From VRUE01 sp963715455 (GTDB lineage Bacteria > Actinomycetota > Thermoleophilia > Solirubrobacterales > 70-9): a stretch of DNA of 64,000 bases. Numbering within the stretch: position 1 is the stretch's first letter; every line of letters starts with the position of its first letter. Position numbers and translations under genes: made by a program. Under the pieces are notes generated by a model. That model was not told the DNA's origin. It searched no databases and was given only the letters and a program-made list of their open reading frames with translations. The DNA lies in contig OY970245.1 of the NCBI GenBank assembly GCA_963715455.1, forward strand, positions 1,178,001 through 1,242,000, given 5' to 3'. Shown in pieces: positions 1 to 8,015 of the stretch.

Positions 1-1
1 G

Positions 2-1996
2 ACCGAGAAAGGCGTGAAACGCGCCGAGGAGTTTCTCGACGTCGACAACCTCTACCTCTCAGAGCACGGCAGCCTCGTCAACCACTTGGTCCAGGCGCTG
101 AAGGCCGAGGCGCTCTACCGCAAGGACAAGGACTACGCCGTGATCGACGGTCAGGTGATGATCATCGACGAGTTCACCGGCCGCATCCTCGAGGGCCGGC
201 GCTGGTCGGAGGGTCTGCACCAGGCGGTCGAGGCCAAGGAGGGGGTGGCGATCGGCGAGGAGAACCAGACCCTGGCGACGATCACTCTGCAGAACTACTT
301 CCGCCTCTACGACAAGCTCTCCGGGATGACCGGCACGGCGCTGACCGAGGCGACCGAGTTCATGAAGATCTACAAAGTCCCGGTGGTCGAGATCCCGACC
401 CACCGTCAGATGGTCCGCGCCGACCAGAACGACCAGATCTTCAAGACCAAGGACGGCAAGTGGAAGGCGGTGCTCGATGAGATCGCCGCCCGTCATGAGA
501 AGGGTCAACCGATCCTCGTGGGAACGGTTTCGGTTGAGGTCTCGGAGATGATCTCCGGCGAGCTGAAGCGGCGTGGCATCGAACACGCGGTGCTCAACGC
601 GAAGCCCGAGCATGCCCAGCGCGAGGGCGAACTGATCGCCCAGGCAGGGCGCAAGGGCGCGGTGATGATCGCCACCAACATGGCCGGCCGTGGGGTCGAC
701 ATCAAGCTCGGCGGCGACCCCGAGCAGTCGGCGATCCACGAGCTCAAGAAAAAGGGGATCGCGCCGGGCGACGAGGGCTACGAGGGGGCGCTCGCAGCAA
801 AGGTCGCCGAGCTGGAGCCGCTTTGCGCTGCCGAGGCAGATGAGGTGTGCGAGCTGGGCGGCCTCTACATCTGCGGCACCGAGCGCCACGAGTCGCGGCG
901 TATCGACAACCAGCTGCGCGGCCGCTCAGGCCGCCAGGGCGATCCCGGCGAGACGCGCTTCTTCCTCTCCGCCGAAGACGATGTGATCCGCCTCTTCGCC
1001 GGCGACCGTATCTACAAGATCCTCGACCGGCTTGGCCCGGTCGACGAGCAGGGTGGGGAGATGCCGCTCGAGGCCGGCATGCTGACCAAGACGGTCGAGG
1101 GCGCCCAGAAGAAGGTCGAGGAGCAGAATTTCCTGATCCGCAAACGCGTGCTCGAGTACGACGACGTGATGAACGAGCAGCGGCGCATCGTCTACAAATA
1201 CCGCCGCGAGATCCTCGAGGGCCGCGACATGTCGGAAGTCGCGCGCGACGAGATGGAGGGCGTGATCGAGCGACTCGTCGACGAGTACACGCCGGGCGAT
1301 GACCTCGAAGAGTGGGACATGCCCGAGCTGGAGACCCAGCTGCGCCAGATCTGGCCGCTGAGCGTCGATGTCGGCTCTATCCGACCGGAGACGCTCGACC
1401 GCGAGAAGCTCAAGGACGAGCTCGACGACGACGCGATGAATGCCTACGACGAGCGCGAAGGCGTCTTCGGCGAGGAACTGACGCGCTACCTGGAGCGCTC
1501 GATCCTCCTGCAGGTGATCGACAACCGCTGGCGCGAGCACCTCTACGACATGGACTACCTGCGCGAGGGCATCCACCTGCGCGGCTTCGCCCAGATCGAC
1601 CCGCTGGTTGCCTACAAGAACGAGGGCTTTGTCATGTTCGAGGAGCTCATGCACTCGATCTGGGAGGAGTTCAGCAAGCTGATCTTCCACGTCGAGGTAG
1701 AGGTCGATCAGACTCGGGCTCGCCAGGCCTTCGCCCCGAATGGGGGCAACGCACCGGCGGCGCTCTCCTACTCGGGCGGCACCCCGGACGCCCAGCCCTC
1801 GGCCCTGCAGCAGGTGGCAGCGGGCGCTGACGGCGGCCTCGAAGCGGTGGCCGCGCCGGCCGGGCAAGGCGGCGGAGGGAACGGCGCCACAGAGGTGGTC
1901 GAGACCGTGGTCAAGGACGAGCGCGAGAACATCGGCCGCAACGACCCGTGCTGGTGCGGAAGTGGGAAAAAGTACAAGAAGTGCCATGGGGCCTGA
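2..1996 (+). CDS. secA: Preprotein translocase ATPase SecA, 5' end outside window
   Basis: SecA is the cytosolic motor that drives unfolded preproteins through SecYEG. The reading frame is open from base 2, so the first few hundred residues (nucleotide-binding domain 1 and part of the preprotein cross-linking domain) lie outside. Visible are the helicase-like second ATPase domain (TNMAGRGVDI, then the arginine-rich QLRGRSGRQGDPG), the helical scaffold and wing domains, a low-complexity Ala/Gly linker, and a C-terminal zinc-binding SEC-C tail (NDPCWCGSGKKYKKCHG) that binds SecB or ribosomes in other bacteria. The TGA stop is the first three bases of a long inverted repeat. The GTG at 14 is internal, not a start. 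Confidence 0.97.
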   Translation, partial: TEKGVKRAEEFLDVDNLYLSEHGSLVNHLVQALKAEALYRKDKDYAVIDGQVMIIDEFTGRILEGRRWSEGLHQAVEAKEGVAIGEENQTLATITLQNYFRLYDKLSGMTGTALTEATEFMKIYKVPVVEIPTHRQMVRADQNDQIFKTKDGKWKAVLDEIAARHEKGQPILVGTVSVEVSEMISGELKRRGIEHAVLNAKPEHAQREGELIAQAGRKGAVMIATNMAGRGVDIKLGGDPEQSAIHELKKKGIAPGDEGYEGALAAKVAELEPLCAAEADEVCELGGLYICGTERHESRRIDNQLRGRSGRQGDPGETRFFLSAEDDVIRLFAGDRIYKILDRLGPVDEQGGEMPLEAGMLTKTVEGAQKKVEEQNFLIRKRVLEYDDVMNEQRRIVYKYRREILEGRDMSEVARDEMEGVIERLVDEYTPGDDLEEWDMPELETQLRQIWPLSVDVGSIRPETLDREKLKDELDDDAMNAYDEREGVFGEELTRYLERSILLQVIDNRWREHLYDMDYLREGIHLRGFAQIDPLVAYKNEGFVMFEELMHSIWEEFSKLIFHVEVEVDQTRARQAFAPNGGNAPAALSYSGGTPDAQPSALQQVAAGADGGLEAVAAPAGQGGGGNGATEVVETVVKDERENIGRNDPCWCGSGKKYKKCHGA

Positions 1997-2118
1997 GAGC
2001 GTCGTAAGCCGGCGCATCTCGGGGTCTTCGGTCGGCCTCCTCGGGTCACGCACTTGATGTGCGCTCCCCTCGTCGACCTCCCTGCATCCCCCGACCTGCT
2101 TGGCTTACGACGCTCTCA
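1994..2118. repeat. Long inverted repeat A between secA and the next gene
   Basis: Perfect 17-bp arms, 1994-2010 (TGAGAGCGTCGTAAGCC) and 2102-2118, enclose about 91 bases. The left arm begins with the secA stop codon; the right arm ends one base before the ATG of the next gene. Inside are a small hairpin around GCAC-TTGAT-GTGC (about 2050) and the motif CTCCCTGCATCCCC. The same layout recurs at 47024-47124 and 48837-48995. It may act as a terminator or processing signal for secA, or be a small non-autonomous repeat; it has no U-tract. Confidence 0.7.
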
Positions 2119-2119
2119 G

Positions 2120-2506
2120 ATGAAAGATCCAGTAAGAGAGTTCATCCGCGCCTTCAACGAACGCGATCTCGACGGTTTCGTCGAGGTGCTCGATCCGGAG
2201 GTCGAGCTTCATTCGATGAAGGGTCTGCGCAAGGGGCGCGAGGCGGCGCGGCTCTGGGCGACCCGGCCGCCGGGCGGCGTCCAGCAGACGATTGAGCTCG
2301 AGGAGCTGTACGAGGACACCGATCGAGCGGTGGCGTTGATCCGCCGCGTCTGGCACTGGGACGAGGACGGCTCGGCGGCCGGCGAGGACGAAATGGCCTG
2401 GCTCTTCGAGCTGCGCCAGCACAGGGTGATGAGCTGGCGTCCTTTTGAGGACCGGGCGGCGGCGCTGCACGCCGGTGGTTTCGATCACGGCATCGGCGCT
2501 CAGTAG
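2120..2506 (+). CDS. SnoaL/NTF2-like fold protein
   Basis: 128 residues from an ATG directly after the right arm of inverted repeat A; upstream in-frame starts would run into that repeat. The N-terminus (VREFIRAFNERDLDGFVEVLDPEVELHS) is the typical opening of SnoaL-like NTF2-fold proteins: a helix, the acidic NERDLD turn, then a strand. The fold is a cone-shaped barrel used by small isomerases, cyclases and ligand-binding proteins; no catalytic set identifies a reaction here. It sits just upstream of prfB on the same strand, a link that is probably only positional. Confidence 0.7.
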   Translation: MKDPVREFIRAFNERDLDGFVEVLDPEVELHSMKGLRKGREAARLWATRPPGGVQQTIELEELYEDTDRAVALIRRVWHWDEDGSAAGEDEMAWLFELRQHRVMSWRPFEDRAAALHAGGFDHGIGAQ

Positions 2507-2515
2507 AGTGGGCGT

Positions 2516-3635
2516 GTGGCTGAGACCGCGTCAACCGAGTCGGTGCCGGCGCGGCTTGCCGAGATCCGCGACCAGTTGAAGCTGCTCGCGGACTACCTTT
2601 GACCCGGCTGCCCTGGAAGCGGAGGTCGAGCGGCTCGAGGCGGAGATGCAGCGGGCCGGGTTCTGGGACGACCAGGAGGCTGCGGCCCGAACCTCGGCGG
2701 CCCACGCCCGCGCTCAGCGCCGGTTGAAGACCTTCCGCGAGCTGGAGAGCGAGGCCGGTGACCTCGACGACCTGGCCGAGATGGCCGAGGACGACGCGGA
2801 AATGGCTGCCGAGCTGCTGGCGCAGTTGGCCTCGATCGAGCGCCGTCTCGACGAGCTCGAAGAGGCGCGTCTCTTCAGCGGTGAGTACGACGCCGGCGAC
2901 GCCGTGGTCAGCGTCCACGCGGGAGCCGGGGGAACCGACTCCCAGGATTGGGCCGAGATGCTGCTGCGCATGTACCTGCGCTGGGCCGAGCGGCGCGGCT
3001 TCGAGGTCGAGATGAAGGAGGCCTCGCCGGGGGAGGAGGCGGGGCTCAAGTCAGCGACCTTCATCGCCCGCGGCGAGAACGCCTACGGCCTCTTTGCCGC
3101 CGAGCGTGGCGTCCACCGCCTGGTGCGCATCTCGCCCTTCGACTCCTCCGCCCGCCGCCACACGAGCTTCGCCCAGCTCGACGTCGGCCCGCTCGTCGAC
3201 GAGGGCGTCGAAGTGGAGATCGACGACGCCGACCTGCGCATCGATACCTACCGCGCCTCCGGCGCCGGCGGCCAGCACGTCAACAAGACCGACTCGGCGG
3301 TGCGCATCACGCACGTGCCCACCGGGGTAGTCGTGCAATGCCAGAACGAGCGCTCACAGACGCAAAACAAGGCGGTGGCGATGCAGTTCCTGCGCTCCAA
3401 GCTGATCGAGCTGGAGGAGCGTAAACGGGCCGAGGAGTTGGCGGCGGTGCGCGGCGAGGTCAAGGACGTCGCCTGGGGCTCGCAGATTCGCAGCTACTTC
3501 CTGCACCCCGACCAACGGGTCAAGGATCACCGCACCGGGCATGAGGTTGGCGACGCCCAGCGGGTGCTCGATGGCGATCTCGACGATTTCATTCGCGATT
3601 ACCTCAACAAGACCGCGGCCTCCTCAGCAAACTGA
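2516..3635 (+). CDS. prfB: Peptide chain release factor 2 with programmed +1 frameshift
   Basis: RF2 ends translation at UGA and UAA. The first part starts at GTG 2516 and runs 28 codons to CTT TGA at 2597-2602. A +1 slip continues at GAC 2601 into the main frame, giving about 372 residues. Without the slip, translation stops at the in-frame TGA that RF2 itself reads, the classical autoregulatory circuit. The specificity tripeptide SPF is near residue 206 and the peptidyl-hydrolysis GGQ at about 251-253 (SGAGGQHVNK). The upstream Shine-Dalgarno-like stimulator of E. coli (AGGGGG) is not obvious. Starting at ATG 2646 would lose conserved N-terminal helix. Confidence 0.95.
2597..2603 (+). promoter_or_regulatory. 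RF2 +1 ribosomal frameshift site
   Basis: CTTTGAC is the canonical slippery site of prfB: Leu-tRNA on CUU slips to UUU when the following UGA is decoded slowly because RF2 is scarce. The base after the stop is C, as in the E. coli site, which makes a weak termination context. Both reading frames around it match RF2. Confidence 0.93.
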
Positions 3636-3637
3636 CC

Positions 3638-4285
3638 ATGGCGCTGACTTACCAGGAGCGCCCGGCGGAGCAAGGGCCGGATGGCTTGCTGGTGCTCCAC
3701 CATGGCCGCGGAACCGACGAGCGCGACCTGCTCGCTCTCGCCGACGTGCTCGATCCCGGCCGGCGGCTGCACCTGGTCACGCCGCGGGCGCCGCTGAGCC
3801 TCGACGCGTCGCCCGGCTACCACTGGTACCTGGTGCCGCGGGTCGGCTACCCGGATCACGACACCTTTCACGCGGCCCGCACCGCCCTTGCCGAGTTGCA
3901 CGACGGCCTCTGGGAGCAGACCGGGATTGAGCCCTCGCGCACCGTGTTCGGCGGCTTCTCGATGGGCACGGTGATGAGCTACACAATGGCTTTCAGCGAG
4001 GATCGCCCCGCGGTCGCCGGAGTGCTTGCCTTCAGCGGCTTCATGCCCAGTGTCGAGGGCTGGCAGCCGCGGTTCGACGACAGGCGTGAGACGCGGGTCT
4101 TCATCGCCCACGGCCGCAACGACCCGATCATGGAAGTCGGCTTTGCCCAGCGGGCACGCGAGCTGCTCGAGGCGGGCGGCCTCCCAGTTGAGTACCTGGA
4201 GTCGGACGTCGCCCATCAGATTGACCCGCGGCACCTCGATGCGGCCCAGGTCTGGCTCGAGCGTGCCATGCCAGGGGTCAGCTAG
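3638..4285 (+). CDS. Carboxylesterase/phospholipase-type alpha/beta hydrolase
   Basis: 215 residues beginning two bases after the prfB stop, so probably co-transcribed. The sequence matches the phospholipase/carboxylesterase (YpfH/EstB-like) family: LHHGRGTDERDL near the N-terminus (oxyanion region), nucleophile elbow GGFSMG with Ser about residue 108, acid in HGRNDPI and catalytic His in VAHQID. These cytosolic enzymes hydrolyse small acyl esters; the natural substrate cannot be read from sequence. Confidence 0.85.
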   Translation: MALTYQERPAEQGPDGLLVLHHGRGTDERDLLALADVLDPGRRLHLVTPRAPLSLDASPGYHWYLVPRVGYPDHDTFHAARTALAELHDGLWEQTGIEPSRTVFGGFSMGTVMSYTMAFSEDRPAVAGVLAFSGFMPSVEGWQPRFDDRRETRVFIAHGRNDPIMEVGFAQRARELLEAGGLPVEYLESDVAHQIDPRHLDAAQVWLERAMPGVS

Positions 4286-4306
4286 ATCGGCGGGGAGCGG
4301 CAGGCG

Positions 4307-4927
4307 TTAGTGCGGAAAAAGTACAAGCCGCCGGGAGGGGCATCCGGCCGCTCCTTCCGACGGGCGGATGCGCACAGCGATACCGGCGTTCTCCTGCTTT
4401 GGCAGCTTGCCGGTGAAGCGCAGGACACCGCTCTTGCCCAGGTGACGCCTGAAGGTCCCGATGCGGGTGGAGCCCTGGCGGATCTCGATCATTGCGCCAA
4501 CTGGACGGTTGGTCGTGTAGCCGACGGTCACCTTCAGCTTGTTGTTTTTCGTGGCCGAATGTGCTTGGGCGCTGCGCAGGAAGCATTTTTCTGCTGAGCT
4601 CGCGGCTTCTGATTCGTCTTCTTCTTCGCAGAATTCTTCTTCGGCTTCGACGCATTCTTCTTCGAATTCCGATTCTTCCTCGCTTCCTTCTTCCTCGGTA
4701 CTGACTTCGGCTGGGGCAGCGGAGGGAGGAGCGGCTGGGGCGCCGAGCGGCGCCATCGCGGTGGCGAACAGGCCGATCGCCAGTAGCGCCTGGACGGCGA
4801 GGAAGAGATGCATCCAGCGACGTGAGCGGGAGGTGGGGTGGTCTTCGGGGACGAGCATCCGCCTTTGGATCGGCTGCGGGGGCGCTGAGCTTGAGCGGTG
4901 GGTCAGGGAACCACGGGTTTCCCGCAT
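4307..4927 (-). CDS. Hypothetical protein with membrane segment and Glu-rich stretch
   Basis: Up to 206 residues, convergent with the esterase gene. One hydrophobic segment (LFLAVQALLAIGLFATAM, about residues 41-58) follows a basic stretch, so it is a signal anchor or secreted precursor. Then comes a stretch of about 45 residues made mostly of Glu (encoded by GAA/GAG runs seen on the plus strand as TTC/TTCTTC), and a C-terminal domain of about 85 residues resembling a beta-sandwich (KLKVTVGYTTNRPVGAMIEIRQ). The start could also be Met24. Family not recognised. Confidence 0.6.
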   Translation of the reverse strand: MRETRGSLTHRSSSAPPQPIQRRMLVPEDHPTSRSRRWMHLFLAVQALLAIGLFATAMAPLGAPAAPPSAAPAEVSTEEEGSEEESEFEEECVEAEEEFCEEEDESEAASSAEKCFLRSAQAHSATKNNKLKVTVGYTTNRPVGAMIEIRQGSTRIGTFRRHLGKSGVLRFTGKLPKQENAGIAVRIRPSEGAAGCPSRRLVLFPH

Positions 4928-4941
4928 GTAGATTGCGCGCT

Positions 4942-5817
4942 ATGGATGGATCGCCACCAGAGCTCGACGGCGTCACGCACCGCTACGTCAACCTGGCCGG
5001 AACCAGGCTCCATGTCGCCGAAGCGGGGGAGGGGCCGCCGGTCGTCCTCCTGCACGGTTGGCCCCAGCATTGGTGGATCTGGCGCAAGGTGATTCCCGAG
5101 CTGGCCGGCGAACGGCGCCTGATCTGTCCCGACCTGCGTGGCTTCGGCTGGAGCGATGCACCGCCAGGGCGCTACGAGATCGGAGAACTTGCCGACGACG
5201 TCCTCGGTCTGCTCGACGAGCTGGGGCTCGACGAGGTCGACCTGATTGCCCACGACTGGGGTGGCTACGCTGGCTTCTTGCTCTGCCTCGCGGCTCCCCA
5301 GCGCGTGCGCCACTACCTGGCGCTGGGTATCGTCCACCCGTTCTTCCAGCCGCCTGCGGTCTCGCCGGCGGCGCTAAAGCGGACCGCCTACCAGTTCATC
5401 CTCGCCACACCGGGTCTCGGTCCCGGGGTTCTGCGCCACACCGGGATGGTCAAGCTCGCCCTGCGTCGCGGTGCTCACCCGACCATGCGCTGGAACGACG
5501 ACGAGCTGGAGTGTTTCGCCAGCACCTTCCGGAGCCGCGACCATGCGCGTGCATCCTCCCGCGTCTATCGCAGCTTCCTCGTCCACGAGCTGCCGCGGCT
5601 GAAAGAAGGCCACTACCGTAGCCAGCGCCTCGTCGTGCCGACCCGCATCCTCGCCGGAGAAGCGGACCCGGTGGTCCGCGCCGACGTGCTCGCCGGCTAC
5701 GAGCCCTACGCCGACGATATGAGCGTCGAGACGATCGAACGCTGTGGACACTTCATCGCCGAGGAGCGCCCCGAGATCGTGATTGAGCGGGCGCGCGAGC
5801 TCTTCGGCGCTCCCTAG
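4942..5817 (+). CDS. Epoxide hydrolase-like alpha/beta hydrolase
   Basis: 291 residues from ATG 4942. HGWPQHWWIWRKV is the HGxP oxyanion motif of epoxide hydrolases and haloalkane dehalogenases. The nucleophile is Asp about residue 105 in AHDWGG rather than Ser, which favours an epoxide hydrolase or dehalogenase. The acid lies near GEADPVV and the catalytic His in ERCGHFIAEE. It is divergent from the Glu-rich gene with only 14 bases between starts. Its stop codon TAG lies inside the CTAG target site of the IS481-type insertion, so the protein end is unchanged by the insertion. Confidence 0.85.
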   Translation: MDGSPPELDGVTHRYVNLAGTRLHVAEAGEGPPVVLLHGWPQHWWIWRKVIPELAGERRLICPDLRGFGWSDAPPGRYEIGELADDVLGLLDELGLDEVDLIAHDWGGYAGFLLCLAAPQRVRHYLALGIVHPFFQPPAVSPAALKRTAYQFILATPGLGPGVLRHTGMVKLALRRGAHPTMRWNDDELECFASTFRSRDHARASSRVYRSFLVHELPRLKEGHYRSQRLVVPTRILAGEADPVVRADVLAGYEPYADDMSVETIERCGHFIAEERPEIVIERARELFGAP

Positions 5818-6806
5818 GTGTAGATGCCAGCCACGTTGTTCCCGCTCAGCTCCCGCAGCCGAGCGATCGGCGGCCGGTGACCGAGGGCGCCATGTCTTCG
5901 CCTGAAGTTGTAGCGCTCGATCCATCCCGAGAGGGCTGCGGCCCTCTCGGGCGAGCTGCCGTAGACGGCGGCGTATGCCCACTCACGCAGCATCGTGCGG
6001 ATGAAGCGCTCGGCCTTGCCGTTGGTCTGGGGCCGGTAGGGCCGAGTGCGAATGTGTTTGATCCCCAAGCGCCGGCAGGCGAGGGCGTGCCTCGTGGAGC
6101 GATAGGCGGAGCCGTTATCGGTCATCAGCCGCTCGACCGCGATGCCGTGGGAGCGGTAAAAGGAGATCGCTCGCCCCAGGAAGCCGATCGCAGTGGGCGC
6201 CTTCTCGTCGGGGAGAACCTCGACGTAGGCGAGGCGGGTGGCATCGTCGACACAGACGTGGACGCACTCCCAGCCGATCTGCTTGCGGGGCACGCCCGAG
6301 TCATCGGTTCTCCTTGGGTTGTGGCCTTGCCCCTGGCGACCGACGATTCTGTGCCCGGCACCGCCCACGATCCGACCCAGCTTCTTGACGTCGATGTGGA
6401 TCAGCTCGCCGGGACGAGTGCGCTCGTAGCGTTGGATCGGCTCGGCTGGCTCGAGCCGGCTCAGTTTGCCCAGCCCGATCCTCTTCAACACCGCTGAGAC
6501 AGTCGAGGTCGCCATCTCGAGTAGCTCGGCGATCTCGGGTCCGGTGAGTCGCAGGCGGCGCAGTGCGGCGATCGCCTCGACACGATCTGCTGGGGTGACG
6601 TTGTGGACGGTGGCGGGGGCGGAGCTGCGGTCAACCAGTCCAGCCTCGCCTTCGGCGCGGTAGCGGCGGGCCCACTTTCCCGCCGTCCTCACGCTCACTC
6701 CGGCGGCCTCGGCCGCCTCCGTGAGCGTGAGCCCGTCCTCGACGACGCGGCGGGCCATCACCGCCCTTCCCTTCGGGCCGAGCGGCGCGTTAGCGTGCAG
6801 CTTCAT
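5814..6806 (-). CDS. IS481 family DDE transposase
   Basis: 330 residues from ATG 6806, preceded by a strong AAGGAGG ribosome binding site, so the longer TTG-start frame to 6872 is rejected. N-terminal helix-turn-helix (LTLTEAAEAAGVSVRTAGKW) and a second DNA-binding part are followed by the rve/DDE core: Asp in IHIDVKKL, Asp in MTDNGSAY, Glu in NGKAERFIRT. The TAG stop is not in the element: it is supplied by the flanking CTAG target copy, so the last Thr codon abuts the terminus. Confidence 0.93.
   Translation of the reverse strand: MKLHANAPLGPKGRAVMARRVVEDGLTLTEAAEAAGVSVRTAGKWARRYRAEGEAGLVDRSSAPATVHNVTPADRVEAIAALRRLRLTGPEIAELLEMATSTVSAVLKRIGLGKLSRLEPAEPIQRYERTRPGELIHIDVKKLGRIVGGAGHRIVGRQGQGHNPRRTDDSGVPRKQIGWECVHVCVDDATRLAYVEVLPDEKAPTAIGFLGRAISFYRSHGIAVERLMTDNGSAYRSTRHALACRRLGIKHIRTRPYRPQTNGKAERFIRTMLREWAYAAVYGSSPERAAALSGWIERYNFRRRHGALGHRPPIARLRELSGNNVAGIYT
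5819..5841 (+). repeat. IS left terminal inverted repeat
   Basis: Starts TGTAGATGCC and ends CACGTTGTTC; 17 of 23 positions match the reverse complement of the right end. Confidence 0.8.
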
Positions 6807-6866
6807 CCGGTGTCCTCCTTGGATCTGGGTGGCTTCGACACCCCCAGCCTCCAAGGAGGTCCGGAT

Positions 6867-6889
6867 GAACAACGTGCTTAGGAATTACA
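6867..6889 (-). repeat. IS right terminal inverted repeat
   Basis: Read on the minus strand it starts TGTAATTCC and ends CACGTTGTTC, pairing with 5819-5841. Confidence 0.8.
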
Positions 6890-6890
6890 C

Positions 6891-7442
6891 CTAGAGCACG
6901 CCCTCGAGCTCAAGCAGCGTTTCCTTCATCGGCAGGCCGCCTCCGTAGCCGCCCAGGGCGCCGCCCGTGCGCAGCACGCGATGGCAGGGGACGACGATCG
7001 GGATCGGGTTGGCGCCGCAGGCAGTGCCAGCGGCGCGCACGGCGCGCTCATTGCCGGCGCTGCGGGCGATCTCGGTGTAGCTGCGGGTCCTGCCGTAAGG
7101 GATGCGGTTGATCGCCTGCTGGACCTTCTTGCGGAAGCCATCGGTGAGCTGCCAGTCGAGCGGCAGGTCGAACTCGGTCAACTTGCCCGCGAAGTAGAGA
7201 TCGAGCTCGCGGCGCGCCTCGTCGAGGCGCGCCGGCGCCTCGATCACGCGCGGCGAGATGCGCTCGGCCAGTTCTCCCAGGGTCTCTTGCTCGCCAAACT
7301 GGGGGAAGCTCAGCTTGACCAGCCCGCGCGGAGTGGCGGCCAGCAGCAGGGGCCCGAAAGGAGAGTCGACGTGAGCGTAGGCGACGTCGAGCAGACCCTC
7401 AGTGTCGGCACGGTCGGCGAGGCGTTGCAGGGCGTCCTTCAT
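6891..7442 (-). CDS. ogt: Methylated-DNA--[protein]-cysteine S-methyltransferase
   Basis: 183 residues. Suicide repair protein that moves alkyl groups from O6-alkylguanine to its own Cys in the motif VPCHRVL (C-terminal third), with the helix-turn-helix and arginine finger RIPYGRTRSYTEIA ahead of it. The ATG overlaps the TGA of the sigma-factor gene (ATGA), so the two are translationally coupled. The stop codon is formed by the right CTAG copy beside the IS; before the insertion it overlapped the stop of the convergent hydrolase gene. Confidence 0.93.
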   Translation of the reverse strand: MKDALQRLADRADTEGLLDVAYAHVDSPFGPLLLAATPRGLVKLSFPQFGEQETLGELAERISPRVIEAPARLDEARRELDLYFAGKLTEFDLPLDWQLTDGFRKKVQQAINRIPYGRTRSYTEIARSAGNERAVRAAGTACGANPIPIVVPCHRVLRTGGALGGYGGGLPMKETLLELEGVL

Positions 7443-7900
7443 GCCAGCTCCTTCCTCAGTCGCTTGATTCCCTCGTGCAAACTGCGGCGCGCGGCCTCCG
7501 GCGAGCAGCCAAGCGCGGCGGCGATCTCGGAGTGGGGGAGGTCGCTGCCGTAGCGCAGGGCAACGGCAGCGCGCTGCTTTGGCGGCAGCGCTCCGACCAG
7601 CTCCCAGACACCCTCGTCCGGCTCGGGGTCGGTGACCTCGATCTCGGCCAGCTCGGCCACCGGCACGGGCCGCCGGCCATTTGCCCGGTGATGATCGATC
7701 GCCTTGCGGTGGGCGATGGTCAGCAGCCAGCCGCGTAGGTTGCTCGCGTCGTCCAGCTTCGGGTAGGCGCGCAGGGCCGCCAAGAAGGTCTCCTGGAAGC
7801 AGTCCTCCGCGTCGCCTCTCCCCACGGCTCCGCGCAGCACGCCCATGACGTCGGCGGCGTGCTCGTCGAGCAAGGTCTGGAAAGGAGGCAGCGCGGTCAC
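7439..7900 (-). CDS. ECF-type RNA polymerase sigma factor
   Basis: 153 residues with sigma region 2 (GDAEDCFQETFLAALRAY, then WLLTIAHRKAIDHHR) and region 4 (LPPKQRAAVALRYGSDLPHSEIA with a helix-turn-helix GCSPEAARRSL). No anti-sigma gene is adjacent; the coupled partner is ogt, which suggests a role in the response to DNA alkylation or other stress. This is inference from linkage. Confidence 0.88.
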   Translation of the reverse strand: MTALPPFQTLLDEHAADVMGVLRGAVGRGDAEDCFQETFLAALRAYPKLDDASNLRGWLLTIAHRKAIDHHRANGRRPVPVAELAEIEVTDPEPDEGVWELVGALPPKQRAAVALRYGSDLPHSEIAAALGCSPEAARRSLHEGIKRLRKELA

Positions 7901-7948
7901 TCATGGGATTAAACGCCCTAGGCATCCCCCAATGTGAGACCCCTCGTC

Positions 7949-7997
7949 GCTGACTTCGTCATTCTTCGCTCTATTGGCGAATAAAGACGAAGTCAGC
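7949..7997. promoter_or_regulatory. Inverted repeat between sigma-factor gene and nadC
   Basis: Perfect 12-bp arms GCTGACTTCGTC (7949-7960) and GACGAAGTCAGC (7986-7997), extended inward by TTCGC/GCGAA pairing around CTATT. It lies in the divergent intergenic region, 19 bases before the nadC start. It could be an operator for an NAD-responsive repressor, a 5' leader hairpin of nadC, or a divergent regulatory site. Confidence 0.55.
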
Positions 7998-8015
7998 AAG
8001 ATTTAGGGTGGCGGA

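Larger units (their letters stand above)
5819..6889. mobile_element. IS481-type insertion sequence, intact
   Basis: About 1.07 kb bounded by 23-bp imperfect terminal inverted repeats beginning TGTA, with a matching ACGTTGTTC inner part. It is flanked by CTAG on both sides (5814-5817 and 6891-6894), which fits a target duplication; IS481 itself is known to use NCTAGN targets. It carries one DDE transposase gene on the minus strand. Nothing looks decayed: the frame is open, the termini are paired and the duplication is intact, which suggests recent insertion. Confidence 0.88.

Noticed and set aside
926..2053. 375-residue minus-strand frame opposite secA
   Set aside because: Antisense shadow with no recognisable fold.
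1994..2118. Integron attC-like recombination site (also considered for 47024-47124 and 48837-48995)
   Set aside because: Long imperfect palindromes after stop codons recall attC, but the required GTTRRRY and RYYYAAC ends are missing and no integrase is present.
5819..6872. Longer transposase start at TTG 6872
   Set aside because: A strong AAGGAGG precedes ATG 6806, and the extension has no family match.
6891..7925. Single 344-residue minus-strand gene joining ogt with an upstream frame
   Set aside because: Its N-terminal half is the shadow of the sigma factor; ogt starts at 7442 in an ATGA overlap.
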